Shown here: positions 8,253-14,897 of the stretch, one piece after another | Layout: every line of letters starts with the position of its first letter | Numbering within the stretch: the stretch's first letter is position 1 | Source: Flavobacteriales bacterium UBA7325 | GTDB lineage: Bacteria; Bacteroidota; Bacteroidia; Flavobacteriales_D; Crocinitomicaceae | Assembly: GCA_002471375.1 (NCBI GenBank) | Contig: DKPV01000046.1 | Location: 1-16,367, forward strand | Direction: 5' to 3' | DNA length: 16,367 bases | Program-made: the position numbers and the translations under genes | Notes under the pieces: generated by a model | The model's input: only the letters and a program-made list of their open reading frames with translations | What the model was told of the DNA's origin: nothing | Database searches by the model: none

Positions 8253-9737
8253 ATGAAGAAAGTACTGATTGCAAATAGAGGAGAAATAGCACGCAGAGTC
8301 ATTCGTACATTAAAAAAAATGGGCATTAAAAGTGTTGCCATTTATTCTGATGCAGATGCTAATGCCCCTCATGTATTGGAGGCAGATGAAGCAGTTCATG
8401 TTGGAGCATCTCCATCATCAGAAAGTTATTTGAGACAAGATGTCATCCTTGAACATTGCAAGAACCTTGGAGTTGACGGTATTCACCCTGGATACGGATT
8501 CCTTTCTGAAAATGCAGAGTTCTCTAAGAAAGTCACAGATGCAGGCATAACATTTATTGGTCCTTCACCAGAAGCCATGAACGTCATGGGCGATAAGCTC
8601 AGTGCGAAACAAGCAGTAAAAGATTACGATGTACCACTTGTGCCCGGGATTGATCAAGCTGTTGTTGATGTTACCGAAGCTAAGAAGTTTGCACTCCAAA
8701 TTGGTTATCCAGTTTTAATTAAAGCTTCTGCCGGAGGTGGAGGAAAAGGAATGCGACTTGTCGAAGAACCTGAGATTTTCGAGGAGCAAATGAAAATGGC
8801 ACAAAATGAAGCTCGTTCTTCGTTTGGTAATGATGCTGTATTCGTAGAAAAATTCGTTTTAAAACCAAGACATATAGAAATTCAAGTCTTTGCGGATGAG
8901 CATGGGAATGTCGTTCACCTATTCGAACGTGAGTGTTCCATCCAACGAAGACATCAGAAAGTAATCGAAGAAGCTCCTTCTTCCCTGCTCTCTCAGGATT
9001 TGAGAGACAGAATGGGTGCAGCTGCAATAAGCGTATGTAAGGCTTGCAACTATGTTGGGGCGGGTACCGTTGAATTTTTGGTTGATGCTAATCATGACTT
9101 CTTCTTCCTTGAAATGAATACGCGATTACAGGTTGAACATGCGGTTACAGAACAAATTACTGGCACTGATCTAGTGGAATGGCAAATACGAGTTGCTCGT
9201 GGAGAAAAACTTCCATTGTCGCAGGATGAGCTAGCAATCAACGGTCACGCTATTGAAGTTAGGGTGTACGCTGAGGATAGTCTCAATGGATTCATCCCTG
9301 ACATAGGTACTTTGAATCGATACAAAACTCCTATTGGGGAAAATGTACGTGTAGATGATGCTTATTCTGAAGGAATGCCTATTCCAATATACTACGATCC
9401 GATGATTGCAAAGCTCTCGGTATGGGGGAAAGACAGATCAGAAGCCATTAACACAACCGTTCATGCCATTGATAATTACCAAATCTCAGGAGTCAAAACC
9501 ACACTTGATTTTGGAAAGTACGTATTGAAGCACGATGCATTTACATCTGGTGATTTCGACACGAATTTCGTGAAGCACTATTTTTCGGACCCAACGATAA
9601 TGAGCGAAAGCACTACCGAAGAATTTGATGCGTTGCGTGATAGTCTCGAAAGCATCTGGAACAAGATTAGAGAGAACAAAAAAGCGGATTTTGCTTCGCG
9701 CCCAATTAGAAATAATTGGCTCGCCGAAAAAGAATAG
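8253..9737 (+). CDS. accC: Biotin carboxylase subunit of an acyl-CoA carboxylase, 494 aa
   Basis: Biotin carboxylases use ATP and bicarbonate to carboxylate biotin on a separate carrier protein. The three-domain layout is clear. The N-terminal domain starts KKVLIANRGEIARR (2-15) and includes GYGFLSENAEF (80-90). The ATP-grasp domain has K115, KASAGGGGKGMRLV (157-170), ECSIQRRHQKVIEE (227-240) and the catalytic segment LEMNTRLQVEH with Glu287, Asn289, Arg291 and Glu295. The C-terminal domain contains GHAIEVRVYAED. No biotin-attachment (MKM) domain is present, so the carrier is encoded elsewhere. It is about 45 residues longer than the 449-residue E. coli AccC. That length, plus the absence of accB nearby, leaves open a propionyl- or other acyl-CoA carboxylase instead of the fatty-acid enzyme. 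The motif reads VEHAVTE where VEHPVTE is usual. I chose ATG 8253 over a TTG at 8247. Confidence 0.93.
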   Translation: MKKVLIANRGEIARRVIRTLKKMGIKSVAIYSDADANAPHVLEADEAVHVGASPSSESYLRQDVILEHCKNLGVDGIHPGYGFLSENAEFSKKVTDAGITFIGPSPEAMNVMGDKLSAKQAVKDYDVPLVPGIDQAVVDVTEAKKFALQIGYPVLIKASAGGGGKGMRLVEEPEIFEEQMKMAQNEARSSFGNDAVFVEKFVLKPRHIEIQVFADEHGNVVHLFERECSIQRRHQKVIEEAPSSLLSQDLRDRMGAAAISVCKACNYVGAGTVEFLVDANHDFFFLEMNTRLQVEHAVTEQITGTDLVEWQIRVARGEKLPLSQDELAINGHAIEVRVYAEDSLNGFIPDIGTLNRYKTPIGENVRVDDAYSEGMPIPIYYDPMIAKLSVWGKDRSEAINTTVHAIDNYQISGVKTTLDFGKYVLKHDAFTSGDFDTNFVKHYFSDPTIMSESTTEEFDALRDSLESIWNKIRENKKADFASRPIRNNWLAEKE

Positions 9738-9866
9738 TTATTAGTCGAACGATTAAAGATTTATAGCCGCCTAAATAGAAAAAAGAGAATTGTCAATAAA
9801 TATCTTTCTATGCACGATGGTGGATCAATTAATCATATTATTTTTACCCTTCAAAATTAAGACAGA

Positions 9867-11078
9867 ATGAATTTACACGAATATCAAGGAAAGTCAATTT
9901 TAAAATCGTTCGGTGTTGCTATCCAAGCAGGAAAAGTAGTCGATAAGGTTGAAAATGCTGTCGCAGCTGCAAAAGAGCTTAGCGATGAAACAGGCACAGA
10001 ATGGTACGTGGTTAAAGCACAAATACATGCTGGTGGTCGTGGAAAAGGAACTGTTGAAGAAACAGGATCTCATGGAGTTGTTCTAGCAAAAGGAATTGAC
10101 AAAATTGAGGATACGGTAAAAGGAATTTTAGGAGGACACCTTACAACAGCTCAAACAAATGGAGTTGGTAAAATGGTAAACAAAGTTCTAATCGCTGAGG
10201 ATGTTTATTACCCAGGCGAAAGCGAACCATCAGAGTTTTACATGTCTGTTCTATTAGATCGTGAGTCTGGAAGAAACGTTATTGTATATTCTACAGAAGG
10301 AGGAATGGATATTGAGGCAGTTGCTGAAAATACTCCGCATTTAATCTTCAAAGAAGTTGTAGATCCAAGAGTTGGACTTCAAGGCTTTCAGATGAGAAAG
10401 ATTGCTTTCAATCTAGGTCTTTCAGGAGCAGCATTCAAAGGAATGACAAAATTCATCAACTCATTGTATTCAGCATATGTTGGATGTGATGCAAGCATGT
10501 TCGAGATCAACCCAGTGTTGAAAACATCTGATGATAAAATTATAGCAGTTGATGCAAAAGTAACACTCGATGGAAACGGATTATTCCGCCACAAGGATTA
10601 CGCAGAGATGAGAGATAAAACGGAGGAAGATCCGACAGAGGTGGAAGCTGATGAAGCAGGATTGAACTTTGTTAAACTTGACGGAAACGTTGGATGTATG
10701 GTAAATGGTGCTGGACTAGCGATGGCAACCATGGACATCATTAAGCTTTCTGGAGGGAGCCCAGCTAACTTCCTAGATGTAGGAGGTACTGCAGATGCAG
10801 AACGTGTTGAGAAAGCATTCGGAATCATCTTGAAAGATGAGAATGTGAAAGCTATCCTAATCAACATCTTCGGAGGAATTGTTCGTTGTGATCGAGTTGC
10901 TCAAGGAGTTGTAGATGCATACAAAGCAATTGGGAAATTCCCAGTTCCATTAATTGTGCGTTTACAAGGAACTAATGCAGTTGAAGCAAAAGAATTAATT
11001 GACAACTCAGGTTTAGATGTAATCTCTGTTGTACTGCTTCAAGAAGCCGCTGATAAAGTTAAAGAAGTATTGGCTTAA
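9867..11078 (+). CDS. sucC: Succinyl-CoA synthetase (ADP-forming) beta subunit
   Basis: SucC pairs with SucD to interconvert succinyl-CoA and succinate in the citric acid cycle, with substrate-level nucleotide phosphorylation. The 403-residue protein begins with the canonical MNLHEYQGKSILKSFGV. It has the ATP-grasp glycine-rich strip KAQIHAGGRGKG (50-61), FEINPVLKT in the nucleotide domain, and, in the C-terminal CoA-ligase-like domain, GGTADAERVEKAF and NIFGGIVRCDRVAQGV (from about 332). It is slightly longer than the 388-residue E. coli protein. No sucD is adjacent, so the subunits are encoded separately. The gene stands alone: 129 bp after the biotin carboxylase and ended by a strong hairpin at 11102. 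A weak box, TATCTTTC (9801-9808), lies upstream without a clear -33 partner. The start is unambiguous. Confidence 0.97.
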   Translation: MNLHEYQGKSILKSFGVAIQAGKVVDKVENAVAAAKELSDETGTEWYVVKAQIHAGGRGKGTVEETGSHGVVLAKGIDKIEDTVKGILGGHLTTAQTNGVGKMVNKVLIAEDVYYPGESEPSEFYMSVLLDRESGRNVIVYSTEGGMDIEAVAENTPHLIFKEVVDPRVGLQGFQMRKIAFNLGLSGAAFKGMTKFINSLYSAYVGCDASMFEINPVLKTSDDKIIAVDAKVTLDGNGLFRHKDYAEMRDKTEEDPTEVEADEAGLNFVKLDGNVGCMVNGAGLAMATMDIIKLSGGSPANFLDVGGTADAERVEKAFGIILKDENVKAILINIFGGIVRCDRVAQGVVDAYKAIGKFPVPLIVRLQGTNAVEAKELIDNSGLDVISVVLLQEAADKVKEVLA

Positions 11079-11101
11079 GTTTAAGTCATCCAATACATTC
11101 G

Positions 11102-11131
11102 AAGACCGTTTCGCAAGGAACGGTCTTTTTT
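11102..11131 (+). terminator. Rho-independent terminator after sucC
   Basis: A perfect 9-bp stem (AAGACCGTT at 11102-11110, AACGGTCTT at 11119-11127) with an 8-nt loop runs directly into a T-run ending at 11131. It lies 23 nt after the sucC stop. Confidence 0.92.
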
Positions 11132-11145
11132 ATTATAATTCATTC

Positions 11146-11153
11146 TATCTTTG
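11146..11153 (+). promoter_or_regulatory. -7 promoter box for map
   Basis: TATCTTTG is a perfect TAnnTTTG. It covers a TTG (11151) that would otherwise be the most upstream in-frame start for map, so translation must begin downstream, at ATG 11160 or 11181. The -33 region would fall in the T-run of the sucC terminator. Confidence 0.6.
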
Positions 11154-11180
11154 CAGGGAATGAATTTTTTGAAGAAGAAC

Positions 11181-11957
11181 ATGATCATTTACAAAACAGA
11201 AGAAGAAATTGAAATCATGCGGGCCGCTGCGCAAATCGTTAGTAGAACACTAGGTAAATGTGCTGAAATGATTGCTCCTGGAGTTACTCCTGCAGAAATG
11301 GATAAAATGGCAGAAGAGTATATTCTTTCTCAAGATGCAGTGCCTGGCTTCAAAGGATTATACGGGTGTCCAAGTACGCTCTTAATTTCAGTAAATGAAC
11401 AGGTTGTTCATGGACTACCAACAGATCGACCTTTTGAAGAAGGAGATATTGTTTCTGTTGACTGCGGATCTGTTTACAAAGAGTATTATGGTGATCATGC
11501 CTACACCTTTCAAGTTGGAGAAGTATCCGCTGAAAAGAAGAAGCTTCTAGAAGTTACCTATGAATGTCTCATGCTTGGAATTGCAGAAGCGAAACTTGGT
11601 AACAGAATTGGTGATATAGGATTCGCAATTCAACAACATGCCGAGAAAAATGGTTTTGGCGTAGTCAAAGATCTCGTAGGTCATGGACTAGGCAAGAAAC
11701 TTCATGAAGACCCACAAGTACCTAATTATGGACGCAGAGGTCGAGGGAAGAAAATCCAAAATGGATTGACGATCGCTATTGAACCAATGATCAACATGGG
11801 GACTGAAAAAGTTACTCAATTGGATGACAATTGGACAATCGTGACGGAAGATGGTCAGCCAAGTGCACACTTCGAGCACGACATTGCTGTCATTAACGGC
11901 AAGCCTGAAATCCTATCTACCTTTGATTACATCGAAGAAGCATTAAGTAGAAAGTAA
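11181..11957 (+). CDS. map: Type I methionine aminopeptidase
   Basis: This enzyme removes the initiator methionine from nascent proteins in the cytosol and is normally essential. The 258 residues from this start align with the E. coli enzyme throughout. The five metal ligands are Asp94 (VSVDCG), Asp105 (YYGDHAYTF), His168 (VGHGLG), Glu201 (AIEPM) and Glu232 (FEHDIAV), with the exact family spacing of 11, 63, 33 and 31. The substrate-site histidines are His77 (VVHGLP) and His175 (KLHEDP). I chose ATG 11181 because MIIYKTEEEIEIMR is the normal family N-terminus and it gives a leader of about 20 nt from the -7 box. ATG 11160 would add seven residues and be nearly leaderless. The stop codon overlaps the next gene by one base, so the two are probably co-transcribed. 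Confidence 0.96.
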   Translation: MIIYKTEEEIEIMRAAAQIVSRTLGKCAEMIAPGVTPAEMDKMAEEYILSQDAVPGFKGLYGCPSTLLISVNEQVVHGLPTDRPFEEGDIVSVDCGSVYKEYYGDHAYTFQVGEVSAEKKKLLEVTYECLMLGIAEAKLGNRIGDIGFAIQQHAEKNGFGVVKDLVGHGLGKKLHEDPQVPNYGRRGRGKKIQNGLTIAIEPMINMGTEKVTQLDDNWTIVTEDGQPSAHFEHDIAVINGKPEILSTFDYIEEALSRK

Positions 11958-12514
11958 TGACACGCGAGAGTCGAGTAATCTTTATGGTTACGCTGATGCT
12001 TATTGCATTTGCGTCATTCACGCTCTTTGATAAAGGAGGATTTATCTTTCCTATACCAGCAAACGAACCCATCTTCTTTGTGGTCGCTGTGATGTTCGCG
12101 TACTTGAATCGTGATCAATGGAAGTTTGGCTTGATCGCTTCAATCACAGCGCTACTTTGGCTTCTTACCACCCAATTCTTTTGGAGTTTCATCTACGGAC
12201 ATGGAGAAATGGCCGAGTTTAACGATACCCTCGTTAGGGATTTCTGCTATCTTGGGTTCACCTTGTTGCTCCTCATATCTGGAATATACTTTGGAATCAA
12301 GCAGAAGTCCCTCATTGGCTACCTCTTACTGATTCTATTCTCTGCATCGCTAATAGCGAGTGCAGCACTCAACAATTCACTACTCCTACTCTTAGCTTTC
12401 TTTCTAATGGCATTGTCTACGCAGCTAAAGAAGACAGGACAACCGTTCCATCTCTTGTGGCTCCTGTTGTTCATCTTAAAGAGCAGCGAATGGATCTCCT
12501 ATATCTTGAATTAA
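11957..12514 (+). CDS. Polytopic membrane protein of unknown function, 185 aa
   Basis: I do not recognise the family. The protein is strongly hydrophobic, with six or seven likely membrane helices at about residues 8-25, 35-50, 57-77, 94-112, 117-135, 138-153 and 164-177. Charged residues are confined to short loops (NRDQWK near 51-56, GHGEMAEFND near 81-90, KQKS near 114). I see no catalytic motif. The ATG shares its A with the map stop (TAATG), so it is translated from the same mRNA, probably by reinitiation. The coupling to map says little about function, because such pairings can be incidental. No terminator of good quality follows. Confidence 0.8.
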   Translation: MTRESRVIFMVTLMLIAFASFTLFDKGGFIFPIPANEPIFFVVAVMFAYLNRDQWKFGLIASITALLWLLTTQFFWSFIYGHGEMAEFNDTLVRDFCYLGFTLLLLISGIYFGIKQKSLIGYLLLILFSASLIASAALNNSLLLLLAFFLMALSTQLKKTGQPFHLLWLLLFILKSSEWISYILN

Positions 12515-12610
12515 GGTTTCGCAATCAACTGATTTTCATTTCCTTCAACTATTATTGATTTTTTCAGAAAAAAAAGATCAAATTACTTTTCGTTGTTCGT
12601 ACTGAATGCT

Positions 12611-12618
12611 TAGATTTG
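12611..12618 (+). promoter_or_regulatory. -7 promoter box for tRNA-Ser
   Basis: TAGATTTG is a perfect TAnnTTTG, 18 nt before the first base of the tRNA. A TTTT at 12587-12590, 20 nt upstream, is a weak -33 candidate. Confidence 0.55.
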
Positions 12619-12636
12619 CATACGCTTTTTGCGCAA

Positions 12637-12724
12637 GGAGAGGTGCCTGAGTGGCCGAAAGGACTTGTTTGCTAAACAAGCGTACCCTAATCGGGTACCC
12701 GGGGTTCGAATCCCCGTCTCTCCG
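12637..12724 (+). tRNA. tRNA-Ser (anticodon GCU)
   Basis: This 88-nt class II tRNA folds cleanly. The acceptor stem pairs GGAGAGG (12637-12643) with TCTCTCC (12717-12723), with one G-U pair and discriminator G. The anticodon arm is CTTGT-TTGCTAA-ACAAG, giving anticodon GCT for AGC/AGU serine codons. A long variable arm has stem TACCC/GGGTA, as expected for serine. The T arm is CGGGG-TTCGAAT-CCCCG. The 3' CCA is not encoded. Confidence 0.97.
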
Positions 12725-12735
12725 CAAGGAAAATT

Positions 12736-12765
12736 AAGGTCTAGCTTTTTGGCTAGACCTTTTTT
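12736..12765 (+). terminator. Rho-independent terminator after tRNA-Ser
   Basis: A 10-bp perfect stem (AAGGTCTAGC at 12736-12745, GCTAGACCTT at 12752-12761) with a 6-nt loop ends in a T-run (12760-12765). It lies 11 nt after the tRNA and fixes its transcript end. Confidence 0.92.
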
Positions 12766-12937
12766 GTCTTCAAGAAGGAAATCAAACTTGTTTGAGTTTG
12801 AAGGGATAGCTGGTAAAATTTCTTTGGAAGCCTTGTTGAATCTGAATTAGAGTAGGGTTCGATACTTCACTGTAACTCTGAAGAATCCCGCTACAAATCA
12901 CTAAAAAGTGGTATAGCTTTTCTCATACCGTATGTAC

Positions 12938-12945
12938 TATCTTTG
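12938..12945 (+). promoter_or_regulatory. -7 promoter box of the response-regulator gene
   Basis: TATCTTTG is a perfect TAnnTTTG and ends only 2 nt before the first ATG (12948). Transcription would then start at or within the start codon region, giving a leaderless or almost leaderless mRNA. No clear -33 TTTG is visible. Confidence 0.5.
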
Positions 12946-12950
12946 CAATG

Positions 12951-13631
12951 ATGGTGAATCTAATACTAGCAGAAGAAAATGAATTGACAAGAATTGGCTT
13001 AAGAACCGTCTTTAAAAATTCGAATGTACAAATCATTGGAGAGGCAAAGTCGGCTACCGAATTATTGAGTTTACTAAAATCTTTTGAGGCTGATGTCGTG
13101 CTTATCGACTACACTTCAACTAATTTTTCAATAGACGTAATTCCAGAAGCGTTAGAACTTAGACCCAAGATTAAGTTCACTGCTATCACTCCTTTACAAT
13201 CAGGAAAAACACTCATAGATGCACTTAAAAGCGGTGTTTCTTCTCATGTTAAAAAAGATTGCAGTATTGAAGAGATCAAGGATGCTGTGAATGAAACGGC
13301 TCTAGGTAAAAAATTCTTTTGCGGAGAAATTTTGGAAACGATTAGAAAGGAAGATATAAATATAGAAGAATTGGCTGATGCTGAATTTTCATGTGATCCT
13401 ATAGCTATATCTGAAAGGGAAATCGAGATCATTACCTTAATTGCAGAGGGACTGACTAATATTGAGATAAGTGAAAAACTATTTTTAAGTAAACACACTG
13501 TGACCACCCACCGTAAAAATATTATGCAAAAGTTGGGTGTGAAGAATACGGCAGGAGTGGTCATGTATGCTGTTAAGCAAAATTACAGTTCACCGAATAA
13601 ATTTTTATTCTCTCCTAAAGAGGATATTTAG
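12951..13631 (+). CDS. NarL/FixJ-family response regulator transcription factor
   Basis: A two-domain regulator that should bind DNA after phosphorylation of its receiver domain. Counting from ATG 12948 (227 residues; the second ATG at 12951 makes it 226), the receiver spans about 3-120. Its phosphoacceptor is Asp54 (VLIDYTS), with Thr81 in the switch region and Lys103 (VKKD). The usual Asp-Asp metal pair is replaced by Glu9-Glu10. A LuxR-type helix-turn-helix covers about 153-212, with SEREIEIITLIAEGLTN, IEISEKLFLSKHTVTTHRKN and IMQKLGV. No histidine kinase lies beside it, so it is an orphan here. It follows the tRNA terminator by about 180 bp, has its own -7 box, and faces the convergent methyltransferase gene. 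I prefer 12951 because a transcript starting near 12948 would place this ATG cleanly at its 5' end, but 12948 is equally possible. The target genes are unknown. Confidence 0.9.
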   Translation: MVNLILAEENELTRIGLRTVFKNSNVQIIGEAKSATELLSLLKSFEADVVLIDYTSTNFSIDVIPEALELRPKIKFTAITPLQSGKTLIDALKSGVSSHVKKDCSIEEIKDAVNETALGKKFFCGEILETIRKEDINIEELADAEFSCDPIAISEREIEIITLIAEGLTNIEISEKLFLSKHTVTTHRKNIMQKLGVKNTAGVVMYAVKQNYSSPNKFLFSPKEDI

Positions 13632-13688
13632 AAATGGATAAAATTGAAATATCACTCTTTTAAAACATGAATATTGAAGATTTCTAAA

Positions 13689-13711
13689 ATACCGGTTGAC
13701 CTGAACGGTAT
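13689..13711 (-). terminator. Possible weak terminator hairpin between convergent genes
   Basis: ATACCGGTT and AACGGTAT can pair around a 6-nt loop with one bulged G. On the minus strand the stem is followed by a short T-run, so it may end the methyltransferase transcript 17 nt after its stop. On the plus strand there is no T-run. The T-run is short, so the call is tentative. Confidence 0.4.
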
Positions 13712-13727
13712 CACGCCTGTTATGCGC

Positions 13728-14390
13728 TTAAATAGTGGTTTTTTCCAATAATACGGTATAATATTTTCGGATTACTTGCTCTCCTGTTTTGCTGAGTACT
13801 TGATCACTCTTTTTTGTGATTTCCTTGATATTAAAACTTGAAATATGGATAAGATTATTGAATTTTTCTAAATCATACAATTGAAAACCAAACTTAGTAA
13901 AGGGTAACTTTTCCATGAATGATCGACTAGCAAATGCAATACAAAAAGCACCTCCTGGTTTTAAAACGCGATATATTTCATTTAATAATAAACGCGCATC
14001 TTCCCAAAAATAAAGTGTATTTACTGAAAGCACATGATCAAATAATTGATCTTTAAATGGTATTTCTAAACCATTGTATAGTTTAAAATCTGCTATCTCA
14101 TGTGGTAAGTATAACCTATTCATTTGAACAGCCTGCTTTTTCATTTCTTTAGAAATTTCTAAGCCAGAATATCTTACATTTGCTGCTCGCTCTAAAATGT
14201 GCTTTACATGTCCACCGTTTCCATGTCCTAATTCCAAAATGTTCTGATTTTTTTGAATAGGCATAGTAGCAATTGCATCCAAGGTCATACTAATATTTTT
14301 TTCATTCATAGACTTACCCATTTCTATGCCGTTTTCACCACTTGGGGTTCTTAATTGGGCTGCAATTTCTTTTAAATCTTCAGTTGTCAT
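13728..14390 (-). CDS. Class I SAM-dependent methyltransferase, 220 aa
   Basis: A Rossmann-fold methyltransferase of the Methyltransf_11/UbiE-like group. Motif I is ILELGHGNGGH (51-61) with Glu53, Gly55, Gly57 and Gly59. Motif II is the acidic residue Glu78 in SGLEIS. The region FKDQLFDHVLSVNTLYFW (112-129) corresponds to motifs III-IV, and RVLKPGGAFCIAFA (141-154) to the following strand. Residues 1-45 form a helical cap, which may bind substrate. The substrate cannot be read from the sequence. The gene lies 15 bp after the 149-residue gene on the same strand, so the two are probably co-transcribed, perhaps from the receptor/HmuY side. Base composition is low: 14 of 60 bases are G or C at 14041-14100, against 24-25 of 60 in blocks counted within sucC and tsaD. 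This suggests a different history. Confidence 0.88.
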   Translation of the reverse strand: MTTEDLKEIAAQLRTPSGENGIEMGKSMNEKNISMTLDAIATMPIQKNQNILELGHGNGGHVKHILERAANVRYSGLEISKEMKKQAVQMNRLYLPHEIADFKLYNGLEIPFKDQLFDHVLSVNTLYFWEDARLLLNEIYRVLKPGGAFCIAFASRSFMEKLPFTKFGFQLYDLEKFNNLIHISSFNIKEITKKSDQVLSKTGEQVIRKYYTVLLEKTTI

Positions 14391-14405
14391 TATTTAGGTA
14401 GTAAG

Positions 14406-14855
14406 TTAATAATCAGCATTTACATAATTATACTTTTTATCTTTTTTCGAAGTTAATCCTGTAAAAAGATGAATTAAATTTTCTTCTATTTTCGATACTT
14501 TTATAATTAATTCTCTTTTACAATTCGAAACTTGTTCCTTTGTGACACAATCTTGATTAACCAATCGAAACAAGGTGTTTATTATAACTTTTTGCGTTTT
14601 AATTTCATTCTCGACACACTCAAACTTGTCCAAATTTTCACCCAAATAAGTATCAGAAAAATTATGCTTTGTAGTTTCTTGTAATCCGATTATTTTGGTC
14701 AAAATCATTAAAATTTCATGTAGATCATTCTGAGTTTGCTCGGATACATTGGACCTGAAAATCAACTTCTGAATGCGAAGAAATTGGCTATTACTTAATG
14801 TGTGTCCACCCTGTTCTTTTTTACTATTTGTTTTCCATAAATTTAAGAATCGCAT
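14406..14855 (-). CDS. Hypothetical helical protein, 149 aa
   Basis: I do not recognise this protein. It has no signal peptide or membrane segment. After a basic start (MRFLNLWKTNSKK), almost all of it is predicted helical and polar, with regularly spaced Leu/Ile in residues 25-60 (LRIQKLIF, LHEILMILTKIIGL) and 82-135, which could form a small helical bundle or coiled coil. Three cysteines (80, 103, 112) are scattered. It lies between the HmuY lipoprotein (42 bp upstream) and the methyltransferase (15 bp downstream), all on one strand. An inverted repeat sits just before its start. It is very AT-rich: 13 of 60 bases at 14401-14460, a block spanning its stop codon, are G or C. The open frame and gene-like spacing make it likely real. 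Its function is unknown. Confidence 0.68.
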   Translation of the reverse strand: MRFLNLWKTNSKKEQGGHTLSNSQFLRIQKLIFRSNVSEQTQNDLHEILMILTKIIGLQETTKHNFSDTYLGENLDKFECVENEIKTQKVIINTLFRLVNQDCVTKEQVSNCKRELIIKVSKIEENLIHLFTGLTSKKDKKYNYVNADY

Positions 14856-14861
14856 ATGGTC

Positions 14862-14890
14862 GTTTGATTTTTACCTGCTTTTTATCAAAC
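14862..14890. repeat. Inverted repeat GTTTGAT-N15-ATCAAAC
   Basis: Perfect 7-nt arms at 14862-14868 and 14884-14890 flank a 15-nt spacer in the 42-bp gap between the HmuY stop and the next gene's ATG. No T-run follows on the minus strand, so a simple terminator is unlikely. It could be an operator or an mRNA hairpin at the 5' end of the 149-residue gene. Confidence 0.45.
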
Positions 14891-14897
14891 AAGCGTG

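Noticed and set aside
12555..12581. A/T-only imperfect hairpin after the membrane-protein gene, considered as a terminator
   Set aside because: The stem is T-run against A-run with unpaired bases and few G-C pairs. It could form by chance in AT-rich DNA.
12629..12850. 73-residue plus-strand open frame
   Set aside because: It runs straight through the tRNA-Ser gene and its terminator, so it is an accident of RNA-coding sequence.
12855..12862. GGGTTCGA resembling a tRNA T-loop, considered as a tRNA fragment or attachment-site copy
   Set aside because: Only eight bases match, with no T-stem pairing and no extended match to the tRNA 3' end. I found no integrase gene in the window.
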